Assembly (NCBI RefSeq): GCF_024362695.1
Contig: NC_065421.1
Location: 3,844,598-3,908,597 of the forward strand
Reading direction: 5' to 3'
Length of the DNA stretch: 64,000 bases
Source of the DNA: Pectinophora gossypiella
Taxonomy: Eukaryota; Arthropoda; Insecta; Lepidoptera; Gelechiidae
A program made the translations under genes and the position numbers. Below the pieces are notes generated by a model, which searched no databases, was not told the DNA's origin, and was given only the letters and a program-made list of their open reading frames with translations. Shown in pieces: positions 63,501 through 64,000 of this stretch; the first letter of the stretch is position 1, and the number at the start of each line of letters is the position of its first letter.

Positions 63501-64000
63501 GCCGCTCTAGATACGACGATCTATATACCCACAATGGTTTCATAAAATCAAATTACCCTGATGGCGCTAATACTGCGTTCAGTAGTCACTTTTGATGACC
63601 CATTTTTAACGGTAACACCTACGAATGATATCACCGGCATGCGAGGAGCGTACTTCATTTCCCTTTGGACGCATTCCATTTTACAGCTTGCAGTCGTGGA
63701 CAATGATGATTAGGTTCATTCACAAGCCTTACATTCTCGTTGTATATGCTTGAAGTTATACACCCAACGAAAATACTAAATCATAATTTTATTTTCTACA
63801 GGTAAACGGAAAACCGAATCTGACGGGTCGCGGCGGACGCCGCCACGTCATCTCGTGGATGGACGCCCCGGACGACCTCTATTTTAAAGCGACCGAAGCC
63901 GCCAAGTGAGTACCGCCGTCCTTATTTCCGTGTCGTGCAATACACGGGGTGGGTACAATAACGTGTGTGTGGTCGCAGGGCCGCCCGGCGGACGCTGAGC
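9556..64000 (+). CDS. MTA1-like: MTA1-like (metastasis-associated protein), NuRD subunit (gene level, 3' end outside window)
   Basis: MTA proteins scaffold the NuRD complex: they bind and activate HDAC1/2 through the ELM2-SANT pair and recruit RBBP4/7 through C-terminal motifs. Seventeen coding exons (listed separately) join in phase to about 785 codons. Domains in order: BAH about 1-164, ELM2 about 165-275, SANT about 304-355, GATA-type zinc finger with Cys415, Cys418, Cys439 and Cys442, a C2H2 finger 491-514, the MTA R1 region 524-569, and a C-terminal WMDAPDDLYF segment at the end of exon 16. Human MTA1 is 715 residues; this protein is longer because of Gly/Ala- and Pro-rich segments in exons 13-15. 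The start MAANMYRVG equals that of human MTA1. Introns 1-3 are very long, and intron 14 holds a retrotransposon. The stop codon lies beyond base 64000. Confidence 0.97.
10968..11080 (+). repeat. Fragment of the CCTGTAATCCCTAATGGG repeat
   Basis: Reads CCTGTAATCCCTAATGGGAT, GGCAGAGTCACAAG and GGAATCAGCCTATC. All three match parts of the fuller copy at 30722-31005, with more divergence. The 3' part is lost. Confidence 0.7.
14825..15095 (-). mobile_element. tRNA-headed SINE, body only
   Basis: On the minus strand it has AATCACTTTGTGAGCC, the core CGTTAAGCCGTTGGTCCCGG, and the closing CACACGATAG-type end. The head with A and B boxes is missing. The 3' end contains a local inverted duplication (CCCACACGATAG and CTATGGTGTGGG-like) at about 14832-14872. 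Confidence 0.75.
15183..15276 (+). repeat. Solitary hairpin module of the 5S-type SINE
   Basis: Contains GGCCAGACACAATGTAAAAA, CTATTGTGCCTC and AGATGAGAGGTTAA. This is the same order as the internal module of the 5S-type SINE at 730-1130, but without SINE head or tail. The hairpin arms are partly mutated here. Confidence 0.6.
16360..16521 (+). CDS. MTA1-like: MTA1-like coding exon 2 (residues 10-64), BAH domain
   Basis: Acceptor TCCACAG, donor GTGAGT. Encodes YQIRRIEELNKTASGNVEAK and VMCFYRRRDLPNPLIQLADK, the conserved BAH core of MTA proteins. One base of a Met codon carries over. Confidence 0.97.
17940..18258 (-). mobile_element. tRNA-headed SINE, diverged
   Basis: On the minus strand the order is head GGTGGTTAGAGCGTTGGGCT, GATCGAGAGGTCC, B-box region with GATTGCTGGTGGGGACAC-type sequence, GATTGACCGAAAAATAAGAT, and the closing CCCACAGGAGAGAAGAG. 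It is more diverged than the copies with intact duplications. Confidence 0.78.
18740..18945 (-). mobile_element. 3' end of a LINE with (ATT)n tail
   Basis: The minus strand reads GGCCTGGTGACCTGTAGTAC, GGGAAATCCTTTTACAAGC, then a poly-T/poly-A-type region, GAGAAATAAACATTATTATT. It ends in an ATT microsatellite (18754-18773 on plus). The overall layout (GGCCTGG, then AAATAAA, then short tandem tail) resembles the 3'UTR of the full element ending near 62640, but the sequence is different. Confidence 0.6.
19078..19099 (+). repeat. (TG)n microsatellite
   Basis: An uninterrupted dinucleotide run of about 11 TG units. Confidence 0.95.
24665..24989 (+). mobile_element. Second tRNA-type SINE family (family B), near full length
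   Basis: Contains CACTGCGAGGTCGCAGGTTC (B box with GGTTCGAATTCC), then TGATTATCACGTG, GTGAGGAAAC, GGAGGTATGTGACCTAACCT, GGTTGGAAGGTCATACAGGC and GGTAAGCGGATTCTGT. It ends near AAACGGGATAATGC. A 7-bp repeat ACGTGAC at 24658-24664 and 24990-24996 may be the target-site duplication. The family is common in Lepidoptera in my experience. Confidence 0.8.
27541..29250 (+). repeat. Local cluster of a GGTCCAAGGTCGCAG...CCCACTAA repeat
   Basis: Three clear copies read GGTCCAAGGTCGCAGACGAA (27559-27578), a diverged version at 28708-28740, and GGTCCAAGGTCGCAGGCGAA (29134-29153). Each is followed by CCCTGGCC(C/T). The copies at 27541 and 29128 also share CATTAACTTTCTCGT downstream. A fourth diverged unit lies at 28545-28630 (CCCACTAACGTCTTTAACTT). 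The family is not recognised. Confidence 0.65.
28821..29062 (+). mobile_element. tRNA-headed SINE with deletions
   Basis: The head reads GACCTCTGGGGTCTAGTGGT and AGAGCGTTGGGCTCACTATC. The B box is partly deleted (CATCCCGATAGGGACACAT). The body continues with TTGGTTAGGACATTACAGGC and GTGCTTCGGAAAGTACGTTA, and ends with CATCAGGGTTGATGAGG. Confidence 0.8.
29368..29565. mobile_element. MITE family 2 (AGTGAAAACC ends)
   Basis: Begins CAGTGAAAACCAACTAAGCA and ends GCGCTTACGTGGTTTTCACT, so the terminal inverted repeats are about 25 bp. Subterminal ATCACATT/AATGTGATT and TTAACAAAA stretches are also inverted. Flanked by TA on both sides. Relatives are at 32318-32545, 40238-40455, 46222-46375 and 50085-50200. 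Confidence 0.72.
29631..29917 (+). mobile_element. SINE family B, 5'-truncated, with 12-bp target-site duplication
   Basis: Starts close to the B box (AGGTCGCAGGTTCGAATCC) and runs through TCGTGAGGAACACATTCCCG, GGTTGGAAGGTCAGACAGGC and GGTAAGCGGACCCTGTGAAA. Perfect duplications ACATTGTGCAAG at 29619-29630 and 29918-29929 flank it. Confidence 0.87.
30596..30715 (+). repeat. Dispersed repeat, left member of an inverted pair
   Basis: Reads GGGTGTTAGTGACATCGTAA, GATGATTCAGGCCATGATTG and GGAATTTTCCGTCGCAAA. The reverse complement of the same family occurs at 31012-31115 and, as a fragment, at about 49930-50000. It resembles the 3' part of a non-LTR element, but no coding part is present. Confidence 0.65.
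30722..31005 (+). repeat. Dispersed repeat with CATA-repeat 5' end and poly-A-like 3' end
   Basis: Starts CATACATACATACATAAACT and contains CACGCCCGTAATCCCTAATG, GATAAGGGATCAGCCTATCG, CGACATGCCCGGGAAGAGAA and GCTCCCAGAACAGCATAGAA. It ends in AAAAAAAAAC. This is the most complete copy of a family with fragments at about 8815, 10968, 36080 and 37690 (minus). It looks like a SINE or LINE 3' end; the class is not certain. Confidence 0.72.
31012..31115 (-). repeat. Dispersed repeat, right member of an inverted pair
   Basis: The minus strand reads GGTGTTAGTGACATCGTAAC, GGGTGATTCAGACCATGATT and CTGAGTTGATATCAAGTGGA, matching 30596-30715. The pair therefore brackets the repeat at 30722-31005. Confidence 0.65.
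32249..32308 (+). repeat. MITE family 1, right half only, after a 12-G run
   Basis: Reads GAAAGCAATATTGCTTTCTT, AGATGAATTGCTTCGATGTG and GGCCATTTTAACCCCCC. It equals the right arm of the element at 5191-5340; the left arm and most of the loop are missing. The preceding 12-base G run (32237-32248) may be the expanded left end. Confidence 0.7.
32318..32545. mobile_element. MITE family 2, diverged
   Basis: Shows TTTTGAAAAATCACATG, ACAAGCTAGTTTCAATCCA and GTTTACGTGGTTTGCGCTAT followed by GGCGGCGATG. These match the other family 2 copies. An A-rich expansion lies in the middle (about 32470-32510). Confidence 0.6.
32741..32999 (-). pseudogene. Unidentified coding-like fragment
   Basis: The minus strand is open over at least 86 codons and has a protein-like composition: SLSDELDKGNIEKDAFLESS, KVSFYSELAMDYKNICSIAI and VNRVHKNQSPRPFIDLALW, then a stop. 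It joins at its 5' side to a LINE-type tail (33000-33065), so the only ATG belongs to that repeat. It could be a fragment of a transposon protein or of a retroposed host gene. I do not recognise the family, and it may be chance. Confidence 0.25.
33000..33065 (-). repeat. LINE/SINE-type tail (CAGGCCT...GGGCACA)
   Basis: The plus strand reads CTATATACGTCCCACTTTTG and GGCACAGGCCTCCCTTCAAT. This is the same tail as at 100-207, 32545-32605, 46375-46495 and 50755-50860. The tail is very common in lepidopteran dispersed repeats. Confidence 0.65.
33397..33448 (+). repeat. 20-21-bp tandem repeat before the exon 3 acceptor
   Basis: Two and a half units of TTTGTGATATTTTTTTGTGTG stand 20-70 bases upstream of the exon 3 acceptor, in the place where branch site and polypyrimidine tract are expected. 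Confidence 0.75.
33469..33576 (+). CDS. MTA1-like: MTA1-like coding exon 3 (residues 64-100), variable part of BAH
   Basis: Acceptor ACTTGCAG, donor GTGAGT, phase kept on both sides. Encodes AQSEDSPVAMKLKKICLKTP and continues to a variable linker. This part of MTA proteins is poorly conserved, so the call rests on phase, splice sites and position. A 20-21-bp tandem repeat lies directly upstream of the acceptor. Confidence 0.85.
37205..37415 (-). mobile_element. tRNA-headed SINE, 3' part
   Basis: The minus strand shows AAGTAAGATGATCCGTGCTT, CGGAAGGCACGTTAAGCCGT, GGGGCCTTTGGCGGCTCAAT and the closing CACACGATAAGAAG. The head is missing. Confidence 0.75.
37690..37890 (-). repeat. Copy of the 30722-31005 repeat
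   Basis: The minus strand contains CACGCTCGTAGTCCCTAATG, CAAAGACAGCTTGCAGCCAC, GGACACAGTCCCTCTGTTGG and CACGCCCGGAAGACAACCAG in the same order as the copy at 30722-31005. Confidence 0.72.
38885..39165 (-). mobile_element. tRNA-headed SINE, diverged
   Basis: The minus strand has the head TTGAGCGTTGGGCTCACTAT, the B-box region CCGAGTCCGGTTCCCGGTGT, the body ATCACCTTATTGACTGAAAA, GGGGCTTATGGCGGCTCATT and an ending with ACAACACGATAGAAA. Confidence 0.75.
39166..39430 (+). repeat. Another tRNA-type repeat with B-box-like sequence
   Basis: Begins near a B-box-like GATTCAAATCCCG and continues with GTTCCTACCACCCATTGCTT, GGCACATAATAACGGGTTCT, ATGATCACGGGATGACTGAT and CAGACATATCTGTCTACCCT. It differs from SINE families above and is likely a third tRNA-derived SINE. 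Only one clear copy is in this window; CGCGGTAAGAACCCGTTATTA at about 3123 is a fragment in reverse orientation. Confidence 0.55.
39700..39955 (-). mobile_element. tRNA-headed SINE
   Basis: The minus strand shows GCGCTGGGCTCACGGTCCGG, AGGTCCAGGGTTCGAGTCCC (intact B box), ATCACTTGATTGTCCGCAAG and GCCATGTCAGGGGCCTAGGG. Confidence 0.78.
40238..40455. mobile_element. MITE family 2, well preserved
   Basis: Starts ATAGTGAAAACCATGTTAGA and ends CAAAAAGTGCTACTATGAGG. Internal inverted stretches ATTCGAATGTGATTTTTATT and AACACATCAAAGTGTGATTT, and AACCTCGCAATAAAC with GAGGTTTTGTTGG, show a foldback structure. Confidence 0.68.
41745..41855 (-). mobile_element. tRNA-headed SINE, 3' end only
   Basis: The minus strand reads GTAGTCGTTACATGAGCCAT, GTCAAGAGCCTATGGCGGCT, CCTGACACCAGGGTTGATGA and ends CCCATAGGAAAGAAGAAG. 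Confidence 0.75.
45640..45850 (-). mobile_element. 3' end of an RTE-type LINE ORF2, decayed
   Basis: The minus strand can be read, with a frame change, as a tail containing ...DREKWKEEGEAFTQQWDLVG, the typical end of RTE-type reverse transcriptase ORFs, followed by TAGGCTAGATTAGATTAG. A copy of the same end is at 48335-48440. Confidence 0.7.
45923..46116 (+). CDS. MTA1-like: MTA1-like coding exon 4 (residues 100-164), end of BAH
   Basis: Acceptor TATTCCAG, donor GTGAGT; 194 bases ending in phase 0. Encodes KHRELFLSRHVETLPATHIR and GKCTVTLLNETESLLSYL, nearly identical to the vertebrate family. Confidence 0.97.
46222..46495. repeat. MITE family 2 copy followed by a LINE-type tail
   Basis: 46222-46375 matches MITE family 2 (CACGTGGTTTTCAGTGTACT, CTAGTTTCAATCCAGGTGAA, TCGAGGTTTTGTTGAAG). 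It is followed directly at 46375-46495 by the plus-strand tail CCTGTGCCCAGCAGTGGGAT with ATAGGCTGTTTATG. Confidence 0.65.
46662..46993 (+). mobile_element. tRNA-headed SINE with 10-bp target-site duplication
   Basis: The head reads AGGCCTCTGTGGTCCAGTTG, the B box GGTTTGATTCCCG, and the body GATTGTCCGAAAATGGGATG. The end is CACACGAGAGAAGAAGG. ATTATTATTA flanks it at 46652-46661 and 46994-47003. The sequence is simple, so the duplication is weaker evidence than the others. Confidence 0.82.
47018..47178. mobile_element. MITE family 1
   Basis: Begins GGGGGTTAAAAAGGCCACAT and ends GATGTGGCCATTTTAAACCA with CACCCCCC after it. Core sequences GCATTGCGCACTTACTTTTA and TATGCGCAAATGTCAAATTG are identical to the element at 5191-5340. 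Confidence 0.8.
47890..48025 (+). mobile_element. tRNA-headed SINE, 3' part
   Basis: Reads GTAGTTGGTCCCGGCTACTA, CAGTCGTTACATGAGCCATG and GGCTCAATAGTAACTGACAC. It ends near CCCACACGAGAGG. The head is missing. Confidence 0.72.
48099..48216 (+). CDS. MTA1-like: MTA1-like coding exon 5 (residues 165-204), start of ELM2
   Basis: Acceptor TGTTTCAG, donor GTATGT. Encodes DAFFYCLVFDPSQKTLLADK and GEIRVGSRYQTEVTNLLKE. This exon is markedly AT-rich in third positions compared with exons 4, 6, 7 and 11-15 of the same gene. Confidence 0.97.
48335..48440 (-). mobile_element. 3' end of an RTE-type LINE
   Basis: The plus strand ATCTAGGCTACAAGGTCCCG, CCTTTTCCATTTTTCCCGGT and CCTGTGCGCACTCGGGCCAG match 45640-45720. 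It is the same family, truncated further, and lies about 50 bases upstream of exon 6. Confidence 0.7.
48493..48695 (+). CDS. MTA1-like: MTA1-like coding exon 6 (residues 204-271), ELM2 domain
   Basis: Acceptor TTACAG, donor GTAATT. Encodes TDRQIDQFLVVSRSVGTFAR and ALDCSSSVKQPSLHMSAAAA, the part of ELM2 that in the human complex wraps around HDAC1. Ends in phase 0. Confidence 0.97.
48705..49065 (+). mobile_element. Two adjoining tRNA-SINE pieces
   Basis: 48705-48870 begins with TTTTTTTGACCTGACTTATT instead of a tRNA head, then carries the shared core GTGCTTCAGAAAGCGCGTCA and the usual 3' end. 48873-49065 has the tRNA head (GGCCTCCTTGGACCAGTAGT), an intact B box (GGTTCGAGTCCCG) and GTGATCCCTAGTTTGGTTAG, but lacks the core. 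Together they fill most of the start of intron 6. Confidence 0.72.
49566..49858 (+). repeat. Dispersed repeat ending in TAATATTAGTCTGGATAG
   Basis: Contains CCAAATTTCATCTAAATCGG, CTCATCGGTTTAAGCGTGAA, AGATAACAGACAGCG and CGCATTTATAATATTAGTCT. This 3' end is a very common motif in lepidopteran genomes. I cannot assign it to a class with confidence. Confidence 0.6.
50085..50200. repeat. MITE family 2, right part
   Basis: Reads GTTTTTGTTGAAGAAAATCA, CGTCAGAATGTGATTTTTCT and GCTGACGTGGTTTTAACAAG followed by GCGACGATATG. It ends about 20 bases upstream of the exon 7 acceptor (50231). Confidence 0.65.
50232..50420 (+). CDS. MTA1-like: MTA1-like coding exon 7 (residues 272-334), ELM2 end and SANT start
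   Basis: Acceptor CCGTGCAG, donor GTGAGT; 63 codons. Encodes FHAMDTLHKSGYSIETALSS and then EEWSASEANLFEEALDKYGK, the first SANT helix. Confidence 0.97.
50575..50945 (+). mobile_element. Decayed 3' ends of RTE-type LINEs
   Basis: 50575-50745 includes GGAAGGCCAGGAGTACATAC, CAGGATCGTAGTAAGTATAA and GGTGTATGCCTACCCCAACG, and ends in a TATG microsatellite. 50755-50860 carries TCTGTGCCCAGCAGTGGGAC. 50870-50945 carries ATGGAAAGGGGAAGCCTTTA. At least two truncated insertions are overlaid. Confidence 0.6.
51248..51381 (+). CDS. MTA1-like: MTA1-like coding exon 8 (residues 335-379), SANT end
   Basis: Acceptor TCCCCAG, donor GTGAGT. Encodes LPWKTLKNLVEYYYMWKTTD, then a basic helix and QVYIPN. The SANT recognition helix is complete. 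Confidence 0.97.
51382..52806. other. MTA1-like intron 8, unique part
   Basis: AT-rich sequence; I see no repeat or coding signal here. A tRNA-SINE follows at 52817. Confidence 0.6.
52817..53129 (+). mobile_element. tRNA-SINE, 5'-altered, with 10-bp target-site duplication
   Basis: The recognisable part starts at GATCCGGAGGTCTCGGGTTC (B box present, A box absent). It runs through GGAAGGTACGTTAAGCCGTT and ends CACACGATAGAAGAAT. ACAGCGTAAA at 52807-52816 and 53130-53139 flanks it. Confidence 0.83.
53441..53562 (+). CDS. MTA1-like: MTA1-like coding exon 9 (residues 379-420), linker and first GATA-finger cysteines
   Basis: Acceptor CGTTACAG, donor GTATGT. A Gly/Asn/Thr-rich linker is followed by Cys415 and Cys418, the first pair of the GATA-type zinc finger. 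The finger is completed in the next exon. Confidence 0.95.
53602..53701 (+). mobile_element. tRNA-SINE, 5'-truncated, with 8-bp target-site duplication
   Basis: Only the end GGGCCTTTGGCAGCTCAATA to CACACGATAGAGGAGACAGG is present. CACTAAAG at 53594-53601 and 53702-53709 flanks it. It lies 40 bases downstream of the exon 9 donor. Confidence 0.75.
53755..53965 (+). mobile_element. Decayed LINE 3' end
   Basis: A frame-broken stretch with GGGAAGACAACAGATGGACT and GATCGGAGGCCTATACCCAG matches the tail organisation of RTE-type ORF2 ends (RRPxxRWxD-type, then EAYxQQW-type). Confidence 0.5.
53975..54125 (-). mobile_element. SINE family B fragment
   Basis: The plus strand reads CTTACCTAACCTGAAGATTT, GACAGGTTTGTATAGAAGCG and CGCATTTCTCGGTAATGTGT, the reverse complement of the 3' half of the elements at 24665-24989 and 29631-29917. 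Confidence 0.75.
54137..54445 (+). mobile_element. 5S rRNA-like SINE, short form, with 10-bp target-site duplication
   Basis: The head carries GAAGTTAAGCAACTTTCGCA and GGTCATAGGATGGGTGACCA, matching 5S rRNA promoter boxes. The body has GTGCCTCGGAAGGCACGTTA, GCATTAGCAGTCGTTAATAA and CCAATCCGCACTGGGCCCGC; the tail is GATGATGAT. Compared with the copy at 730-1130 it lacks the hairpin module. ATATAAATAT at 54127-54136 and 54446-54455 flanks it. Confidence 0.87.
54593..54693 (+). CDS. MTA1-like: MTA1-like coding exon 10 (residues 420-453), GATA-finger core
   Basis: Acceptor TGTTACAG, donor GTCGGT. Encodes NQWYAWGPQHLQYRLCGSCW and QYWKKYGGLK. With exon 9 the finger is Cys-X2-Cys-X20-Cys-X2-Cys, the spacing known for MTA proteins. 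Confidence 0.97.
54785..55138 (+). mobile_element. 5'-truncated LINE, C-terminal end of ORF2, with (AAT)n tail
   Basis: The frame 54869-55138 encodes TSLGGHSLKLSRSKGTSNPR, HFLPNRVVDAWNELPESVIS and APSVNSFKNRLDKYMNNH. The pattern (FFxxRVVxxWNxLPxxVVxAxSVNxFKxRLD) is the known C-terminal signature of CR1-superfamily and related LINE ORF2 proteins. It ends in AATAATAATAATAAT. Everything upstream is missing. Confidence 0.75.
55139..55207 (+). repeat. MITE family 1, right half
   Basis: Reads GCACTTTTATATGCGAAATG, TCAAATTGCAATATTGCTTT and GTGGCCATTTTAACCCCC. It abuts the tail of the LINE fragment and ends 50 bases before exon 11. Confidence 0.7.
55258..55392 (+). CDS. MTA1-like: MTA1-like coding exon 11 (residues 454-498), first half of a C2H2 finger
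   Basis: Acceptor TGGTACAG, donor GTGACC; 45 codons in phase 0. An acidic stretch (residues 466-479) is followed by HRPHRCTVLNCAK, which supplies Cys491 and Cys496 of a C2H2 zinc finger. No equivalent is known to me in human MTA1. Confidence 0.93.
55393..55800. other. MTA1-like intron 11
   Basis: A 408-base intron. No repeat or other feature was recognised in it. Confidence 0.7.
55801..56017 (+). CDS. MTA1-like: MTA1-like coding exon 12 (residues 499-571), second half of C2H2 finger and R1 region
   Basis: Acceptor GGTTGCAG, donor GTGAGT. EFKLRAHLARHVATAHG completes the C2H2 finger (Phe500, Leu506, His509, His514). It is followed by MKTRAAFFLRATPFTRLARR and SPFSPIN, the conserved MTA R1 region that binds RBBP4/7. 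Very GC-rich. Confidence 0.96.
56250..56474 (+). CDS. MTA1-like: MTA1-like coding exon 13 (residues 571-646), Gly/Ala-rich
   Basis: Acceptor TGCGCAG, donor GTACGT, 225 bases, phase kept. About 25 residues of Gly/Ala/Arg low complexity, then TRLAAALGTLAPRAQDWLTL and MPVPPHVAFPKPPK. The last part recalls the Pro-rich KP segment after R1 in vertebrate MTAs. The base composition is extremely GC-rich. Confidence 0.9.
56578..56866 (+). mobile_element. tRNA-SINE variant with TTTTGACGTGACTTATTGTA module
   Basis: The first part has a mutated B box (CGGATCGAATCCCAG), CTTTGTGATCCCTAATTTGG and ATTGTTCGAAAGTAT. Then comes GTTTTGACGTGACTTATTGT instead of the normal core start, and then GGCCTTTGACGGCTAAATAG and CCCACATGATAGAAAC. 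The same inserted stretch occurs at about 30467-30485 and, diverged, at 48705-48735. Confidence 0.7.
56938..57069 (+). CDS. MTA1-like: MTA1-like coding exon 14 (residues 646-690)
   Basis: Acceptor ACCCCCAG, donor GTCAGT. Encodes DGSLVYERVVSRAELEARRA, a Pro/Ala repeat and PLKRRAYDDINGLD, comparable with the KRSYEQHNGVD segment of human MTA1. It is followed by the 6.2-kb intron that holds the retrotransposon. Confidence 0.92.
57070..57540. other. Start of MTA1-like intron 14
   Basis: Unique AT-rich sequence up to the presumed 5' end of the retrotransposon. A short stretch at about 57402-57420 (AAGTTATATCTGTCCTTCC) resembles the arms of the inverted-repeat element at 4782-5118, so a fragment of that family may lie here. 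Confidence 0.5.
57947..58897 (+). CDS. LINE ORF1 protein with coiled coil and FP-like C-terminal domain (316 aa)
   Basis: Starts at ATG 57947 and ends at TGA 58897. The N-terminus is basic and Pro/Ala-rich (residues 1-25). Residues about 60-160 have heptad-like charge and hydrophobic patterning (for example DARLDAIENKMSLIKKQNDC), typical of a coiled coil that could trimerise. Residues about 165-315 resemble the Baculo_FP domain family, a domain known in baculovirus FP proteins and also in ORF1 proteins of some insect LINEs; the signature stretch is RIYISEHLTSKGRRLLYLAK. No zinc knuckle is evident. The probable role is RNA binding in the retrotransposition particle, by analogy. The domain assignment is from memory of the family, so it is moderately sure. 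Confidence 0.75.
   Translation: MPKVRRSPPPSAPATPAPFSAAAQSSHTICTNAECCDTMNVTLRKNRFVNEIESTDTSLDLFTSLQETLRTMFKDFEARQDARLDAIENKMSLIKKQNDCIRNTNNDIEKSISDVSARIDLVQSTITRMEDDRKQLSAQILKIEDKCDALEKSIIKTSIEIRNVPKVKNESKAVLYTYLIKLFETLNLNLGHEHVRDMYRLPNKKENESSSIIMELSNTCFKSEVLEACKKTHLLKSLQLTAENLGFENNKTRIYISEHLTSKGRRLLYLAKTLRTDKGYRYCWTAGGNVYLRKSEGGPAILVKNEDQLLKLRNEL
59021..59200 (+). repeat. 36-bp tandem repeat (5 units) in the ORF1-ORF2 spacer
   Basis: Five diverged 36-bp units in one reading frame that opens at ATG 59000 and closes at 59344 (114 codons). They encode five 12-residue units: HTHSNIYTTQTS, YIHSNTYSTQIP, LIHSNIYRTEIP, HTLSNIYSIQTP and HVLPNRHSTQFM. The unit length is constant to the base, although the units differ at many positions. 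Confidence 0.8.
59409..62258 (+). CDS. LINE ORF2, APE endonuclease and reverse transcriptase (949 aa from a GTG)
   Basis: The frame is open from 59316 to the stop at 62258, but there is no ATG before the endonuclease. The coordinate given starts at a GTG and is not a claimed start. Counting from it: the APE-type endonuclease has Asn18, Glu47 (ILTECRLSD), GDIN at 147-150 and SDH at 209-211. The reverse transcriptase has NYRPISILPSLSKILER at 505 onwards, LSVFLDLAKAFDTVSI, VPQGSILGP, the catalytic FADD at 665-668, and KYLGINLD. The C-terminus is about 200 residues long without recognised motifs. All catalytic residues expected for the family are present. The clade is likely CR1/L2 or Jockey-related. 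Confidence 0.88.
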   Translation: MSSYLAQPLKQTKLLCQNIVSISGNFDGLLTLLTRINLEFDFLILTECRLSDAQVLPALQGYDVHHSTDNYNQNDGVVVYTNNSLSCSVIEPIFPEANCLIIKYSTHTAIVAIYRPYCFKLNVPLFLNSLNNILLSLASFSNIILAGDININIAPDSTENYSEDYLNLLAMHGMLPSHTLPTRRHSCLDHFILKTKKSNSTFVLHSSISDHDAIILCIDIKKPKFAPTIISKIDHVGLDATLNSLDFSPILLSNDANAAANLLVNLLSHALVSHTQLLQVPRRARTIKPWMTIGLLRCVRNRDNMHKKLKYSPDDNILKVTYRRYRNFCNDILKKVKREHQRKLIQEAGSNSKKIWEVIKTNTNMNKPKDSAINLLTTSSTPSLSVNIVNDYFANIGKSLAENIQLSNRGIINTGYNTANLPHSFAMIDTDESEIENLILSLKNNCAMGWDGIPASLLIQFKNILVPPITHVCRLSLSTGVFPEAFKKAVIKPIFKAGDRDRVSNYRPISILPSLSKILERIINKRLIKYLQANNLLSPHQYGFRAKKSTADAVHDLTGYIVSNLDKGKKCLSVFLDLAKAFDTVSIPLLLVKLERLGIRGQSLDLFRSYLTNRRQVVKIHNHLSEDLPVVYGVPQGSILGPSLFLTFINDLCNIHLKNGKIVSFADDTALIFQADSYQELFLNAQDGLNSVLHWLANNLLTINADKTKYILFSLRSAVTHQHKLIAHKCQFDLLPCSCPCLENVPVIKYLGINLDQNLSFKTHIKSLSARTRKLIFIFKTLRHMADHKILKIVYYALCQSILSYCITIWGGTHKTTLKKLEVAQRAILKVSTFRPFLYPTSKLYEECKVLTVRQLFIANTILKRHSQITYDPTLTQNMRRHDLVCPTRLFKTAFSKRFYDFLGSYLYNKCNKDNNIYPLNIYQCKKSVAEWLQNFNYDETENLLDIIK
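62259..62640 (+). other. LINE 3'UTR with microsatellite and polyadenylation signal
   Basis: 62263-62362 is an imperfect CA repeat with interspersed CG and TA (ACACGCACGCATACACGC type). An A run lies at about 62422-62438. The block GGAGGCCTGGAGTCC with GGCTCCAGCCTC at 62508-62560 can pair with itself in part. AATAAA occurs at about 62617. The element ends with TTAC tandem units. Confidence 0.75.
62641..63277. other. End of MTA1-like intron 14
   Basis: Sequence between the LINE and exon 15. No recognised repeat or coding signal; exon 15 begins after GGGTGTAG. Confidence 0.6.
63278..63438 (+). CDS. MTA1-like: MTA1-like coding exon 15 (residues 690-743)
   Basis: Acceptor GGGTGTAG, donor GTCAGT, 161 bases, phase kept. 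Encodes PPPAKRPNKHPAPMQRPSRE and then QYAAMCARAQATGQPLPAHV. The domain content is not recognised. A basic Lys/Arg-Pro stretch may be a nuclear localisation signal. Confidence 0.88.
63439..63801. other. MTA1-like intron 15
   Basis: A 363-base intron without recognised repeats or other features. Confidence 0.7.
63802..63905 (+). CDS. MTA1-like: MTA1-like coding exon 16 (residues 744-778), C-terminal conserved motif
   Basis: Acceptor TTCTACAG, donor GTGAGT. Encodes GGRRHVISWMDAPDDLYFKA, equivalent to the WIDAPDDVFYMAT segment near the C-terminus of human MTA1. Confidence 0.95.
63979..64000 (+). CDS. MTA1-like: MTA1-like coding exon 17, partial (from residue 778)
   Basis: Acceptor GTCGCAG. The 22 bases in the window give KAARRTLS. 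The AARR recalls the second RBBP4/7-binding motif (KRAARRP-type) in vertebrate MTA proteins. The exon continues past the window. Confidence 0.85.

Noticed and set aside
1..64000. CRISPR arrays, operons, phage or defence genes
   Set aside because: None was seen; the DNA is clearly eukaryotic, with spliced genes, SINEs and LINEs.

Overview
The window is nuclear DNA of an insect, almost certainly a moth or butterfly. Spliced genes with GT-AG introns, AT-rich introns full of short interspersed repeats, and several repeat types that I recognise as typical of Lepidoptera all point that way. There is no prokaryotic gene organisation. The species cannot be named from the sequence alone.

Two housekeeping genes sit head to head. 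On the minus strand, bases 538-7659 hold the first nine coding exons of Sec23, the COPII coat GTPase-activating subunit. They give 663 codons; roughly the last 100 residues lie off the left edge. On the plus strand, bases 9556-64000 hold seventeen coding exons of an MTA1-like gene, a subunit of the NuRD chromatin-remodelling complex. They give about 785 codons in phase, and the gene runs off the right edge. All exon joins were checked by splice consensus and reading phase. The 1.9 kb between the two start codons is the shared upstream region. It holds a TGACGTGG motif on the Sec23 side and a chain of three overlapping upstream ORFs on the MTA side.

The rest is intron. Introns 1-3 of MTA (6.8, 16.9 and 12.3 kb) make up over half of the window and hold mostly unique AT-rich sequence, a few GC-rich islands and many repeat copies. 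I found no convincing nested gene in them. Repeats include tRNA-headed SINEs (several with perfect target-site duplications), a SINE family whose head resembles the internal promoter of 5S rRNA, a second tRNA-type SINE, three inverted-repeat (MITE-like) families, and many 3' ends of non-LTR retrotransposons.

Intron 14 of MTA (57070-63277) carries a nearly complete sense-oriented non-LTR retrotransposon of about 5.1 kb. It has an ORF1 with a coiled coil and a C-terminal domain resembling the baculovirus FP family, an unusual spacer with a 36-bp repeat that reads as five 12-residue repeats, and an ORF2 with intact endonuclease and reverse transcriptase motifs but no AUG upstream of them.

The most interesting items are the C2H2 zinc finger built across an exon junction of MTA, the coupled upstream ORFs, the 5S-like SINE and its head-swapped relationship with the tRNA SINE, and the layout of the retrotransposon.
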